Of a stretch of 64,000 nucleotides of DNA, positions 1-10,562 are shown piece after piece. A model generated the notes under the pieces. It searched no databases. It saw only the letters and a program-made list of their open reading frames with translations, and was not told the DNA's origin. Made by a program: the position numbers and the translations under genes. Position 1 is the first letter of the stretch; each line of letters begins with the position of its first letter. The stretch covers positions 1 through 64,000 of the forward strand of contig JBGDCZ010000002.1 of NCBI GenBank assembly GCA_048493715.1, written 5' to 3'. This DNA comes from Arsenophonus sp048493715. GTDB lineage: Bacteria; Pseudomonadota; Gammaproteobacteria; Enterobacterales; Enterobacteriaceae.

Positions 1-1603
1 GTTTGTTGTTTAAATGCACGGAATAAAAACTCTCCAATAAACCCGGGGTGGTTCATAACACCGATACCACCAATGATCAGAGAAATAATAGCGACCAACG
101 TTAAGAGTAACTGGAGTGTATTTGTCGTTTTTTCTATTGTTTTAATCAAGATATCAAAATTGTAGGTAAATATATCCTTTTCCCCATGTAGCACCGTTAA
201 CAATCGTGTCAACTGTTGTTCTGTTTCCGATGAACTATATCCCTCTTTGATCCTGATATCGAGATTATCAAAATAAGAACGATTCATCAGACGGCTACTC
301 ATGGTAGTATGAGGCATCCAAATCTGTAGCATATTGCTATTGCCATAAATTGACTTGTGTTCTGCTGCCACACCAACGATGGTAACCAGCATATTTCAAC
401 TAACATTATTTCACCAACGACTTGTTCTTGCTGAGGAAAAAATCTATTTTTGGTATTTTGATCGATGACTATAACTTAAGCATTGTGCTTAACCATATCG
501 TTTGTCAGTCTTATCCCTTGACTCAGTGGCATCGCATAAACATCAAAATAAGACTCTGCAATGCCAGATGCTCTAGCAACTGAATTTTGACTACCATAAC
601 GTAAACGAACATCAGTACCCATTTTACCTGATATAGCAAAAACATATGGCTGCTTCTGGATCGTACCGACATCGCTTATTGTGAGAGCTTGTCGATCTTC
701 TGGGCTGGTGTTAGCAAAGCTTTCACCTGGCGGCATTACCAATGACCAAAATACTCACGACAGAAGCAATACCAATGATGATACCAAACATCGTCAATAA
801 TGTGAGTATTTTATTAATTAATATTGCTCGCCATGCCATCAGCACCGCTTCTCTAAAATGATTAAACAACTGCATAACTGATATTTTCTGCTGCTTAGCT
901 GAGGAAATCGTCGGCACTAGTTTTGCTGGCTCACGTCGCACTGAATTACTAATAATTTTACCATTTTTAATTTCAATCACCCGCTGAGCCTGCTCTGCTA
1001 ACTGCATATTATGGGTAACCAGAATCACGGTATATCACTGTTAACATAGTTGTTTAAAAATAGCAATAACTTCATCGCCGGAATGACTATCCAACGCTCC
1101 AGTGGTTCATCAGCTAAAATAATTTGCCCACCATTTATCAATTCTCGAGCAATACTGACTCTTTGCTGTTGACCACCAGACAATTGCGCTGGATAAAATT
1201 TAATGTGGTCACGCAAACCAAGCCGTGTTAATAACACGATTGCACGTTTACGCCGCTCATGCTGACATGTGCCTGCATAAATAGCCGGCATTTCAACATA
1301 TTGCTCAGTAGTCAAATAAAATAACAAATGATAACGCTGGAAAATAAAACCAAAATATTCCCGACGTAAAGCAGAAAGTTGCTCATCATTCAGTTCAGCA
1401 ATATTTTGTCCGGCTATATAATATTCGCTATAACTTCGTTTATCTAAATAACCAAGAATATTATTAAAGTTGATTTTCCTGATCCGGATACATCAGCAAT
1501 TGCCGGCATTTACCGTCAAAGAAATATTTTGTAGCGCCCCCACCTGCTGTTCACCTAATCGATAATTACGACCGATATTACGCAATTCAAGTAATGCACT
1601 CAT
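1..1603 (-). pseudogene. macB: Broken MacB, macrolide/enterotoxin ABC exporter (3' end beyond window)
   Basis: MacB fuses an ABC ATPase to a four-helix permease and works with MacA and TolC to pump macrolides and other substrates out of the periplasm. Reading down from the ATG at 1603, the ATPase part is recognisable (LSGGQQQRVSIAR around 1150-1190, then ILADEP), followed by the VTHN region near 1010, the first permease helix (TMFGIIIGIASVVS, about 745-800), the periplasmic domain (about 476-720) and the last helices up to GGIGVMN near 53. These pieces lie in several frames: breaks occur near 1500, 1110, 1020 and 740, and again below 475. The Walker B region runs out of frame directly after ADEP. 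It follows macA as in E. coli. It cannot give a functional pump. Confidence 0.88.
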
Positions 1604-1607
1604 TTTT

Positions 1608-2709
1608 TTATCCTTTTGATGTCTCAAGGTTGGTGATTACCCAGTCACCTTCAGAAAGACCGGAAATAATTTCAGCATCAGTATAATTTCGCGTAGCAAT
1701 TTCGACTTTTTTTGCACTTCTTTACCATTTTTATAGCAACCCTATATTGGTTAGCCGCAATTTTTTCTCGTAATGCGGATAATGGCACAATCAACACATT
1801 TTTATGTAATTCCAGTTGAATTTTAATTTGAGCAGTCATTTGTAGTTTTAAAATATGTTGTGGATTGGGTACCTCAAAGCGGGCAATAAAAAATTGCATC
1901 ATTAACTTCTTGTGGGGTAGGCAAAATATCTTTTAAAACACCATCAAAAGTTTTATCTGGTGCCCCAAGAATAGTAAAAGAAGCTTTTTGCCCCGGTTTA
2001 AGATTAATGATGTCAGCTTCTGAAGCTTGTGCTTTAACTAACATAGTATCCAGATCAGCTAATGTCATGATGGTCGGCGCTTCTTGGGCAGCGATTACCG
2101 TTTGTCCCTGTAATGTTTTAATGTTAGTAACAATCCCTAAGTGGAGCCGTAGGATGGGTATACTTTAAATTAGTTTTTGCTGTATTTATGATGCTTGATT
2201 ACGATTAACTTGAGCAATATAAATTTTTACTCGTGCTTTTTTAACTGCCACATCAGTTTTAACTTGATCAAATTCTTGTCGTGAAATAGCTTGATGTTTT
2301 GCCAAATCAACATAGCGTTGATAAGTCATTTGCGCTAATGTCAATTCAGCACGCGCTAATGCTAAATTAGCCTGCCATTCACGCAGAGTTTCTTCTGATT
2401 CTCTCACCACATTTTGCGCGTTTTGTGGATCTATCACCGCTAATAAATCCCCTTTCTTTACTATATCGCCCTCTTTTACATAAAGATTCTGTAACTGACC
2501 ACTTACTTGAGCGCCAACATCTACCTTGCTAACCGCGTCCAATTTACCAGTTGCCAATACGTGTTTTTCTATATTTCCTCTAATAACGAGTATGGTTTGA
2601 TAACTTAGTTTTTTAGGTAAATTAATCATATAACCATCACTGTGGTAATAATAATTAATAGCAACACTAGAAAAATCAATAAACACTTTTGATTGCGGAA
2701 AAATTTCAT
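1608..2709 (-). pseudogene. macA: Broken MacA, periplasmic adaptor of the MacAB-TolC pump
   Basis: MacA is the membrane-fusion protein that links MacB to TolC. The ATG at 2709 begins an N-terminal hydrophobic anchor (LLIFLVLLLIIITT) that hits a stop after about 27 codons. The protein resumes in another frame with the barrel/lipoyl part (VLATGKLDAVSKVDVGAQVS, about 2510-2570) and the hairpin coiled coil down to NRNQAS near 2190. Two more frame changes follow before the adaptor domain (LADLDTMLVKAQASEADI near 2000-2060; ARFEVPNPQ near 1870) and the C-terminus SEGDWVIT near 1640. The stop at 1608-1610 sits just before the macB start, so the operon arrangement is ancestral. At least three frameshifts make loss of function clear. 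Confidence 0.88.
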
Positions 2710-2821
2710 ACTAAAAATACCTGTTTTAATATGGAATGTGCTAAAAATTGTATAGCGATCCTATTTGCCTTCACTGAAACCAGCGGACAAATACTACAAT
2801 ATATTTTTGCTTACCTGTTTA

Positions 2822-4476
2822 CTAAGATTTCCCTCTTGCTAACCAAGCAACACGTGCAAACATATTACGTAGTAAAGAAGGAATTGAATTAACGCTTTTT
2901 TCTGCCGCTCTATTGGCAACTTCAATAGCTAGGTCAGGTTTAGAGGTCCGACGAATTGCTGTAGTAATGACACGACGCGATGATACTTTACCATTATCAG
3001 GAATACGCGCAATCTGATGATAAATATCACGGAAACCTTCACCATAAAGAAAATGCTCCATATCCAACGCTGTTAACATGGTTAGCCTATCTCGAGGTTG
3101 TATCATTGATCCTTGCCACATAAGCAATTGCGGCTCCAGCATATTGTTTGCCGGCATTATCACCATCAACTAACGTGTGCCACTCGATACCCATACTGTT
3201 AGCAAACTTTAATAATGGATTTAGCCCACATTGGGCAAACTTAATCACTTTAACACCTTCAGACGCAAAATGATAATTACATTGGCGCACCAGTTCATTC
3301 ATTAACCAGATTTCGGTCTCACCTTCAACTAATAACCAACAGCGAGCAAATAGTGCTGCAGGTTGATTAAAGCGAATGTAAAATGAAAGATGTCGCATAT
3401 CTTCTAGTGATAATTTATATGTATTTAGCTGATAAGCAACCACTCTATTTGAGTTACGCACTAAGCGACATATATTTTCCAAGGGAACTTGTGAAAGCAA
3501 TTCTCCTGAATTAGTTGAACTAATACGCTGTAGTGAAAAGAGATTTAATAATCGCCAGGCTACTGAAAGCATAATAGGATGTAAGCGAGTTTCTAGATCC
3601 TCGATAATTGAGAATAGGCCTGGCATCGCCAGCAAGTTGCAGATCACCAGGTAATTGCAAAAATGACGAAAAAATCTGCCAAATTATCAACCTAATATTA
3701 TGCTGCTCAGGTTTAGCCACTATACGGTGATATCCTCCTAGTATCCGCCAACTTCTTCTTTTAGGTGAGTTATAGGCAATATTTGACTGATTTTGGTGAT
3801 TAAATGAATGAGTACTTTGTTCTACAAAGTGGTAACCCAGCAATTGTTGCATTGCGGCAAAACCATCATCAAGTTCTTCACGAGATAATTTTGGTGATGT
3901 TTTTATCAATGCCTGGACCAATTGCTGTAACTGCCTGGCAAATTTAATCGATGGCTTTTATAGCTAGTACCACTCTGTCTGATACAAAAATCTACCATCT
4001 CTTAGACGCAATACAGGATGCAATCGAATGATCTGCTGGATGTATCTAATATTATCAGGTAAAGTCAGCTTATTACCATCATGATCTAAAAAACATCGTT
4101 CTGTAGTAACACTATGATTTGGTTACTGTTGTGCACTCACCCGATAATAAATACGTTTATATTCATCATTTCCTTCAATCCATAACGGGGATAATTGCTC
4201 AAAACGATTAGCTTTATAGTTATCTGGCCGGTTTTCACAAAAAACTAAAATAATTTGCAGATTATTTATTTGTCTCCCTGTATCAGCTAAGCGATGAAAA
4301 TCATGCTGGCTAAATTGATATAATGGCTGCTGTAGTGATAATAGAATAGTAAGCGCATCCAACAAACTCTATTTGCCCCAAGTATTCTCACCAATTAACA
4401 CGCTATTATAATTAAGTATTAATGAAAGCCGATTGATGCTACGAAAACCAGAAATTTCTACTTATTGCAAATACAT
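2822..4476 (-). pseudogene. ybjD: Broken YbjD, OLD-family ATPase/TOPRIM nuclease
   Basis: YbjD belongs to the OLD family of SMC-like ATPases joined to a TOPRIM nuclease domain; its E. coli role is poorly known. The ATG at 4476 is followed by a TAA at codon 5. The ATPase P-loop region (NSVLIGENTWGK, about 4380-4410) is interrupted by another stop, and the reading frame changes several times (near 4125, 3960, 3600 and 3130). Later pieces match YbjD strongly: LETRLHPIMLSVAWRLLN (about 3540-3600), CWLLVEGETE of the TOPRIM start (about 3305-3345), WHTLVDGD (about 3160-3185) and the C-terminus ARVAWLARG. The total span fits the roughly 550-residue E. coli protein, so the gene decayed by point changes rather than by large deletion. 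It is next to macA; the E. coli gene ybjX between them is gone. Confidence 0.87.
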
Positions 4477-4676
4477 GGTTATCTTCTTTTTAGATCTATC
4501 AGCCATAGTAACTGGATTAGCCTGTAAGCAAATTAGTTGCCTTTAAATATTAGTATGTGATATTGCACCAACTTTGACTCTGTTATAAGATGTTTGTTAT
4601 TATTTTTCCTGTTTTTTAGCATTATTTCTACAAAATTACCACCCAAAAAAGCGTTAACTGTAATTAAGGATGGGTT

Positions 4677-5579
4677 ATGTATTCAGGGCTACTTATCATT
4701 CTTTTGCCGTTAACATTAGGATATTTATTTCGGTTTAAGAATAAGAAAATATTAGCACTTACTCATCGCTTATTAGGTGCTATGGTTTACATTATCCTAT
4801 TTTTAATGGGTATCATGCTGGCGTTATTAGATAACATCGGTACTCATCTTACTTCAATTTTTATCTATACCGTGGTTTTCTTTTGTTGCACCTTTAGCGC
4901 TAACCTTATTGCCTTACTATTATTGGATAAACTCTCGCCCTGGCAAATCACCAAGCTTGAAGCGCATAAGCCGCTGTCCCAATTAAAAATGATTTTGAGT
5001 TTGCTACCATTATGTGGCGCGTTAATAGTCGGTTTCTTGCTAGGATTGACAAAGTGGCCATTGCTATCTTATGCCAAATATGGTACTGAAATTACTCTTA
5101 TCTGTTTATTATTATTAGTGGGTTACCATCTTCGTAATAGTGGGATGTATCTGCGGCAAATTTTAATTAATTTCAGAGCGGCGACTATTGCGGTAGTGGT
5201 TGCTATCAGCGCGCTACTTGGCGGTATTTTAGCCGCATTTTTATTAGGGCTACCTACTAAAGTAGGATTAGCGATTGCCGCTGGTTACGGTTGGTATTCT
5301 CTAACGGGTATACTTCTTACCGACGCTTACGGGCCGGTAATTGGCAGCACCGCCTTCTTTAACGATCTAATGCGTGAATTAGCTGCTATTATGCTTATCC
5401 CTATTATTATCAATCAATTTCGTTCTACCTCATTAGGGATTTGCGGCTCAACATCGATGGACTTTACGTTACCTATCTTGCAACGTAGCGGTGGAGTATC
5501 TATTGTGCCGGCTGCCATTGTCCACGGTTTTGTACTCAGTATTCTTACTCCATTGCTTATCGCCTTTTTCACGAGATAG
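4677..5579 (+). CDS. lysO: LysO (YbjE) L-lysine exporter
   Basis: LysO is an inner-membrane exporter of lysine and of the toxic analogue thialysine. The 300-residue product has the usual length and about eight hydrophobic segments spread over its whole length. It keeps the conserved features of the family, such as the GYGWYSLTGILL segment (about residues 204-215), GPVIGSTAFFNDL (about 218-231), a STSMDFTLP stretch and the C-terminal VPAAIVHGF. The ATG at 4677 follows AAGGA at a suitable distance. The reading frame is uninterrupted although both neighbours (ybjD and ybjT) are pseudogenes, which suggests that export or overflow control of lysine is still selected. In E. coli hcp, hcr, poxB and ltaE lie between lysO and ybjT; here only 47 bases separate them. 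Confidence 0.9.
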   Translation: MYSGLLIILLPLTLGYLFRFKNKKILALTHRLLGAMVYIILFLMGIMLALLDNIGTHLTSIFIYTVVFFCCTFSANLIALLLLDKLSPWQITKLEAHKPLSQLKMILSLLPLCGALIVGFLLGLTKWPLLSYAKYGTEITLICLLLLVGYHLRNSGMYLRQILINFRAATIAVVVAISALLGGILAAFLLGLPTKVGLAIAAGYGWYSLTGILLTDAYGPVIGSTAFFNDLMRELAAIMLIPIIINQFRSTSLGICGSTSMDFTLPILQRSGGVSIVPAAIVHGFVLSILTPLLIAFFTR

Positions 5580-5626
5580 GAGCTAGATTTCCTGCCAAAC
5601 ATTCTAGCCCAAATAGGTAACCGAAT

Positions 5627-7069
5627 ATGGGTAAAAAACGGATTTTAGTATTAATGCTAACGGTTATATTGGCCAAAATCTGATACCAGAGTTAATCAAA
5701 CAAGGGCATTATAATTCAAGGCTGCAACTCGTCGCCTTGATTGGCTTAAAGCACAAAATTGGCCAAATACTCAGTGTTGCTATGTTGATCTGCTCGTGCC
5801 AAAAACGCTAAACAATATTATGACGGATATTAATATCGTTTATTTTCTAGTGTACAGTATGGCAGCTAACAATAATCTTATTGCACAAGAATGCCAAGCT
5901 GCTCGTAATGTTAAAAATGAACTTGAGCGATCGCAGGTAAAACAAGTTATCTATTTAAGTGCACTACAACACCATTCTTATCATTCACAGCATCTTAATA
6001 GCGTACAGACTGACAGGAAAAACTTTACGTGACAGTAAAATTCCTATTACCGAAATTCGCGCACCAATCATCATTAGTGCAGGCTCTACACCTTTTGAAA
6101 TAATTCGAGATATGACTTATTAGTCCTCACTCCCCCACGCTGGATAAGATCTAAATCCTGTCCTATCGCTTTAGAAAACATGCTTTACTATCTTACGCAA
6201 TTGATAACTCATCCAACTAAACAGCATCGCATTCTCGATGCAGGCGGGCCTGAATATATTGATTATCTAACGCTGTTTAAACGCTCTATGCAGATTCAGA
6301 GATAAATATCGATTAATTATCCCGCTAACTATCCCCCTTCAATTAATTTCAATCCATTTCATCAACCTAATAACTTCAGTCTCCCCGTTTATTACTAAAA
6401 ACTTAATTCAGAGCCTATAATACAATCTACCCGCTAACAATCGGCCATTAAAACAGCTTATTCCACAAAAATTACTTAGCATCGATCAAGCGGTCAAACA
6501 AGCGTTTAATGATTCACCTAATGCCATTAATGAAGCGGATTAGGGACCAAATCCAGCGTTAAAAAAACAGTGGTGTAACCAATATAGCTATTATCCGAAA
6601 GATGCCGGTTTTATGCTAACAACCACCGCCAGTAGCAGTGCTATTTGGTAAATCGTGCAACAAATTGGCGGCAAAAGAGGCTATTTCTATACAAATATCT
6701 TATGACGATTACGCGCTAGTATTGATGATTTAATGCTCAACAAAGTAACCTATGGTCGCCCTAACCGTGAAACGCTAAATTTAGAAGACATGATAGATAG
6801 CTGGAAAGTGATTTGTATCAAACCTGAGCAGCAATTAACACTATTATTTGGTATGAAAGCACCGGGATTGGGGCGTTTAACCATTACTATTTATTCAGGA
6901 TAATGGTAAACATCGTACATTAGATATTAGAGCATGGTGGTACCCTACCGGTTTTCTCAGACTGATGTATTGGCTGATCATGACCCCAATTCATCGTTTT
7001 ATATTCAAAGGAATGGCCAAAAAAATTAATAAATTTGCATTAAAATTGAATAAAAAATTAAACCAATAA
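5627..7069 (+). pseudogene. ybjT: Broken YbjT, NAD(P)-binding SDR-like protein with DUF2867
   Basis: The E. coli homologue is a 476-residue predicted NAD(P)-binding protein with a C-terminal DUF2867 domain; its substrate is unknown. The start (MGKKRILV, then a Rossmann GANGYIGQ-like stretch reachable only after a frame change near 5655), NIVYFLVYSMAANNNLIAQE (about 5830-5890), the middle and the C-terminal FGMKAPGLGRL (about 6850-6885) and FKGMAK region (about 7000-7025) can all be aligned by eye to YbjT. They are separated by stop codons and frameshifts (near 6030, 6120, 6540, 6650 and 6900). Length is preserved, so decay is mainly by point mutation. It abuts artP because ybjS, ybjR, ybjQ and ybjP of E. 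coli are absent. Confidence 0.88.
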
Positions 7070-7131
7070 TATTATTTTAAGACAACTCCCACTAAAAAAT
7101 AGAAATATTAGTCTATATTAAAACAATATAT

Positions 7132-7145
7132 TGCATAATTATTCT
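7132..7145. promoter_or_regulatory. Candidate ArgR (ARG box) operator upstream of artP
   Basis: The 14 bases TGCATAATTATTCT agree at 12 of 14 positions with the ARG box consensus TGAATWWWWATTCA. They lie 47 bases before the artP start, where ArgR represses arginine transport genes in E. coli. A second, much weaker half-like sequence follows after 3 bases, the usual spacing of tandem boxes. The surrounding DNA is very AT-rich, so a chance match is possible. Confidence 0.4.
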
Positions 7146-7192
7146 AATAATATTATTATTGTCTAATTCATTTATTTATTCATATTTTTAGC

Positions 7193-7930
7193 ATGGATAT
7201 TCAATTAAATCAGATTAATTGCTTTTATGGTGATCATCAAGCCCTACATGATATCAATTTAAGATGCCAGACGGGCGAGACAATAGTACTACTTGGTCCA
7301 AGTGGTGCTGGCAAAAGTTCATTATTACGTGTCTTCAACTTGCTAGAGATGCCTTGTTCAGGCCAACTTAATATTGCTGGATACCATTTTGATTTCAGCT
7401 ATCAACCTAAAATGCATGAAATCCGTGCGTTAAGACAAAAAGTTGGTATGGTATTTCAACAATATAATTTATGGCCACATTTAACCGTGATGGAAAATCT
7501 GATTGCAGCCCCTTGCTTGGTTTTAGGGTTAACCAAAACACTAGCCAAAGCCAAAGCTGACAATTTTTTAAGTCGCTTACAGTTAACTGAATTTGCCAAT
7601 CGCTTCCCATTGCATCTTTCTGGTGGCCAACAGCAACGAGTGGCTATTGCACGAGCATTAATGATGGAGCCTGAAATACTGTTATTTGATGAACCAACAG
7701 CAGCACTCGATCCTGAAATCACAGCCCAAGTTGTTAACATTATACAAGAACTATCAAAAACAGGTATCACACAACTAATTGTGACTCATGAGATTGATTT
7801 TGCCCGTAAAACAGCTAGCAAAATCGTTTATATGGAAAAAGGGGCTATTGTGGAACAAGGAGATATTCAGCATTTCACTAAACCACAAACTCAAGTCTTT
7901 GCTAATTATCTATCCCATTCATCTAATTAA
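7193..7930 (+). CDS. artP: ArtP, ATPase of the arginine ABC importer
   Basis: ArtP powers uptake of arginine through the ArtQM permease. The 245-residue protein has Walker A GPSGAGKS at residues 35-42, a Q-loop (GMVFQQYNLWPHLT), the ABC signature LSGGQQQRVAIARAL (about 142-156), Walker B ILLFDEPTAALDP (about 162-174) and the switch histidine in VTHE. Length matches the E. coli protein (242). The ATG at 7193 agrees with the family start, but no good ribosome-binding site precedes it. It is the first gene of an intact artPIQM unit; artI starts 10 bases after its stop. The candidate ArgR box upstream fits the known regulation of this system. Confidence 0.95.
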   Translation: MDIQLNQINCFYGDHQALHDINLRCQTGETIVLLGPSGAGKSSLLRVFNLLEMPCSGQLNIAGYHFDFSYQPKMHEIRALRQKVGMVFQQYNLWPHLTVMENLIAAPCLVLGLTKTLAKAKADNFLSRLQLTEFANRFPLHLSGGQQQRVAIARALMMEPEILLFDEPTAALDPEITAQVVNIIQELSKTGITQLIVTHEIDFARKTASKIVYMEKGAIVEQGDIQHFTKPQTQVFANYLSHSSN

Positions 7931-7940
7931 GAGTATCACC

Positions 7941-8684
7941 ATGAAAAAATCACTGTTAGCGGTTATTTTATATTCACTGTCCTTATCAGTGCTAGCCTCA
8001 CCAACAGAGACAATACGCTTTGCAACTGAAGCAACTTATGCGCCATTCGAATCAATTGATGCCAATAATAAAATTGTCGGTCTTGATATTGATCTGGCTA
8101 ATGCAATATGCAAAAAACTCAATGCAACCTGTACATTCACTCACCAAGCGTTTGATAGCTTAATTCCAAGCTTAAAAATGCGCCGGTTTGACGCTTTAAT
8201 AGCAGGTATTGATATTACCCCTGAACGCCAGAAGCAAGTTGATTTTACTGATATTTATTACCATAACTCAGCAACATTTATAGCGCTAAAAAATAATATT
8301 AGTAAAATATCATTATTAAAAGGTAAAAAAATTGGCGTGCAGAATGGAACTACCCATCAAAAATATCTCTTGCAACAACATAAAGAGATACAGGTTGTCC
8401 CTTATGATAATTACCAGACTGCTCTCCTCGATTTACAAAATGGCCGTATAGATGCAGTGTTTGGGGATACCGCTGTAACAACCGAGTGGCTGAAAACAAA
8501 AGGTAATGAAAATCTTGCCGCCGTGGGTGAAAAAATAACAGATCCTAATTATTTTGGTATTGGTCTTGGCATTGCGGTACGTAAAGGTAACAAAGTATTG
8601 CTCGATAAATTAAACAAAGCTCTTGCACAAGTAAAACAAGATGGCACTTATTTATGTTTATACCAAAAATGGTTGCAAAAATAG
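7941..8684 (+). CDS. artI: ArtI, periplasmic arginine-binding protein
   Basis: This is the solute-binding protein that delivers arginine (or, as ArtJ, related basic amino acids) to ArtQMP. From the ATG at 7941 it encodes 247 residues with a classic signal peptide of about 19 residues (MKKSLLAVILYSLSLSVLA, cleavage before SPTE). The mature part shows the family 3 binding-protein pattern: RFATEATYAPFESID, VGLDIDLANAICKKL, FDSLIPSLKMRRFDALIAG and GIAVRKGNKVLLDKLNKAL. An in-frame upstream extension exists but would bury the signal peptide, so this start is preferred. It lies 10 bases after artP. E. coli has both artI and artJ; only one copy is seen here. Confidence 0.93.
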   Translation: MKKSLLAVILYSLSLSVLASPTETIRFATEATYAPFESIDANNKIVGLDIDLANAICKKLNATCTFTHQAFDSLIPSLKMRRFDALIAGIDITPERQKQVDFTDIYYHNSATFIALKNNISKISLLKGKKIGVQNGTTHQKYLLQQHKEIQVVPYDNYQTALLDLQNGRIDAVFGDTAVTTEWLKTKGNENLAAVGEKITDPNYFGIGLGIAVRKGNKVLLDKLNKALAQVKQDGTYLCLYQKWLQK

Positions 8685-8696
8685 TCGATTATAGTG

Positions 8697-9437
8697 ATGA
8701 ATAACCTGTTTTTTCTAATAAATGCGGCAGGCTTAACGCTCATTCTCGCCGCTATCGCTTTGATACTAGGGTTGATATTAGCACTATTATTCACCGCTTG
8801 GGAATCTGTTCGCTGGCGGCCTATCGCATTGCTGGGTTGCTGCTGGGTAACTCTAATTCGCGGGTTACCTGAATTGTTAGTTGTCCTGTTCGTTTACTAT
8901 GGCACATTACAATTTATAATGTTATTAAGCGATGGTATTCACATTAATTTTATTTTCTGGCAAATAACCTGGCAAGTTGATCCCGAACGACTTTTTCCAC
9001 AAAATAGTGAATTCGATTTTATACCTTTTTTTTGCGGTGTTTTTGCCCTCTCTTTACTCTATGCAGCCTATGCATCGCAAACGTTAAGAGGTGCCCTAAA
9101 AGCTATACCCTCTGGCCAATGGGAATCAGGCCAAGCATTGGGTCTAAATCGGAGTGTAGTTTTTTTGCGGCTGATCTTGCCTCAAATGTGGCGTCATGCT
9201 TTACCTGGCTTAGGAAATCAATGGCTAGTATTGTTAAAAGATACCGCCTTGGTTTCACTAATCAGCGTAAACGATTTAATGCTGCAAACCAAAGCTATTG
9301 TCAATCGTACTCATGAACCTTTCACCTGGTACTCAATCATGGCATTGATCTACCTGGCTATCACGTTGGTAAGTCAATTTATTTTATGGCGGCTTGAATT
9401 ACGCACAACCCAATTCGAACGGGGTGTAGAAAAATGA
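8697..9437 (+). CDS. artQ: ArtQ, arginine ABC importer permease
   Basis: One of the two membrane subunits of the arginine importer. It has five predicted helices and the EAA cytoplasmic loop that contacts ArtP (GALKAIPSGQWESGQALGL, about residues 133-151), followed by LPQMWRHALPGLGNQW and KDTALVSLISVNDLM, all closely like E. coli ArtQ. The preceding GTG at 8694 is in frame, but the ATG at 8697 reproduces the E. coli N-terminus (MN-x-x-FFLINAAGLT) and is preferred. The 246-residue length is normal. The stop overlaps the artM start by four bases (ATGA), which implies translational coupling. Confidence 0.93.
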   Translation: MNNLFFLINAAGLTLILAAIALILGLILALLFTAWESVRWRPIALLGCCWVTLIRGLPELLVVLFVYYGTLQFIMLLSDGIHINFIFWQITWQVDPERLFPQNSEFDFIPFFCGVFALSLLYAAYASQTLRGALKAIPSGQWESGQALGLNRSVVFLRLILPQMWRHALPGLGNQWLVLLKDTALVSLISVNDLMLQTKAIVNRTHEPFTWYSIMALIYLAITLVSQFILWRLELRTTQFERGVEK

Positions 9438-10099
9438 TCTATTTAATCATTTCATTGCTACCTGGCCTACCAACCAGTCTTTCGTTGACATTCTGTGCAT
9501 TACTGATCGCATTTTTATTAGCGCTTTTTTTTACTATTATTTTATCGTTAAAAACAGCGATTTTTTCATCCATTATTAAAGGCTACCTTACGCTATTTAC
9601 TGGTACCCCGTTGCTAGTTCAATTTTTTCTTATTTACTATGGACCCGGCCAATTTCCTGTATTAAAGCAATATCCTGCTTTTTGGGCATTGATTTCGACA
9701 CCATGGTTCTGTGCCATGATAGCGTTAGCACTTAATAGTGCCGCTTATTCCACTCTATTATTTCATGGCGCAGTAAAAGCAATTCCTAAAGCTACTTGGC
9801 AATCTTGTCAAGCACTAGGTATGGCAAATCAGCAAACCCTGCGAATTATTATACCTTATGCTCTTAAACGTGCGCTTTCATCCTATTCCAATGAAGTGAT
9901 TCTTATCTTTAAAAGCAGTTCACTAGCAAGTACCATAACGTTATTAGAAATTATGGGATATAGCCAACAAGTGTTTGGTCAAACTTATAATGTCGATGTT
10001 TTTATAGCTGCCGGCATTATTTACTTGGGCGTTAATGGCATCTTAACGTTATTGATGCGTTGGCTTGAACAATACCTGTTATCTTTCGAAAAAAATTAA
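9434..10099 (+). CDS. artM: ArtM, arginine ABC importer permease
   Basis: Second membrane subunit of the arginine importer, pairing with ArtQ. The 221 residues (E. coli 222) contain several transmembrane helices, the FTGTPLLVQFFLIYYGPGQF segment (about residues 52-71) and the EAA loop GAVKAIPKATWQSCQALGM (about 114-132), ending with the SSSLASTITLLEIMG stretch. It overlaps artQ by ATGA and closes the artPIQM unit. The frame is intact. Together the four genes form a complete importer, consistent with dependence on outside arginine. Confidence 0.93.
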   Translation: MIYLIISLLPGLPTSLSLTFCALLIAFLLALFFTIILSLKTAIFSSIIKGYLTLFTGTPLLVQFFLIYYGPGQFPVLKQYPAFWALISTPWFCAMIALALNSAAYSTLLFHGAVKAIPKATWQSCQALGMANQQTLRIIIPYALKRALSSYSNEVILIFKSSSLASTITLLEIMGYSQQVFGQTYNVDVFIAAGIIYLGVNGILTLLMRWLEQYLLSFEKN

Positions 10100-10143
10100 C
10101 TATATAAGTCATACATAGTTTCTGATAAGAAGTCTATAATTTA

Positions 10144-10237
10144 TTATGATTTTTTAACCAATAAAGCCAATACTTGGTAGTGTTCAGTATGCGCAACCTT
10201 AGCAAAAACAGGTAGTTGGGTAATATCTAGACGGTTG
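10144..10237 (-). pseudogene. rlmC: C-terminal remnant of RlmC, 23S rRNA m5U747 methyltransferase
   Basis: Only the last part of the protein remains: translating leftward from about 10237 gives LDITQLPVFAKVAHTEHYQV then LALLVKKS and a stop at 10144-10146, matching the end of RlmC (FPHTxHYEVLxLLVK). The rest of the roughly 375-residue enzyme, including the SAM site and catalytic cysteine, is missing. In E. coli rlmC lies next to the art genes in this relative orientation, which supports the call. Immediately upstream, on the same strand (about 10238-10340), a hydrophobic frame (FFTLTIILLVNFMPWLGG) could be a scrap of the neighbouring ybjO, but I cannot confirm this. The rest to 10562 holds no recognisable gene. 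Confidence 0.6.
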
Positions 10238-10562
10238 CCAATATTCTCATCATGATAGATACACCACCTAACCATGGCATAAAGTTAACCAACAAGATGA
10301 TTGTTAATGTGAAAAAAACTACCAAGTCGAATTATAGAGGGGAATATTGTCGACTTCCACTGCAACGGTTTTTTTATTCTGTTAGGGTAATTTGTTTTCC
10401 GCCAATCAAAATTACCATATAGATAAGTTGCGTATTTAATAGAAACTACTGTCAATTATGTATGGTAGTTGAACCAGTAAATACGTTGTTATGTAATCAA
10501 TATAACCGTCCATCGACATGCATGGCATATGCCTTAATTCATCTGGCATCGGTTTTTATAAC

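Noticed and set aside
143..192. Possible separate new ABC transporter from the macB fragments
   Set aside because: All fragments align in order to one MacB protein, so they are pieces of one broken gene.
2689..2892. Rightward open frame over the macA start
   Set aside because: It overlaps the start of macA and the end of ybjD antisense, has no ribosome-binding site or family features, and looks like a chance frame.
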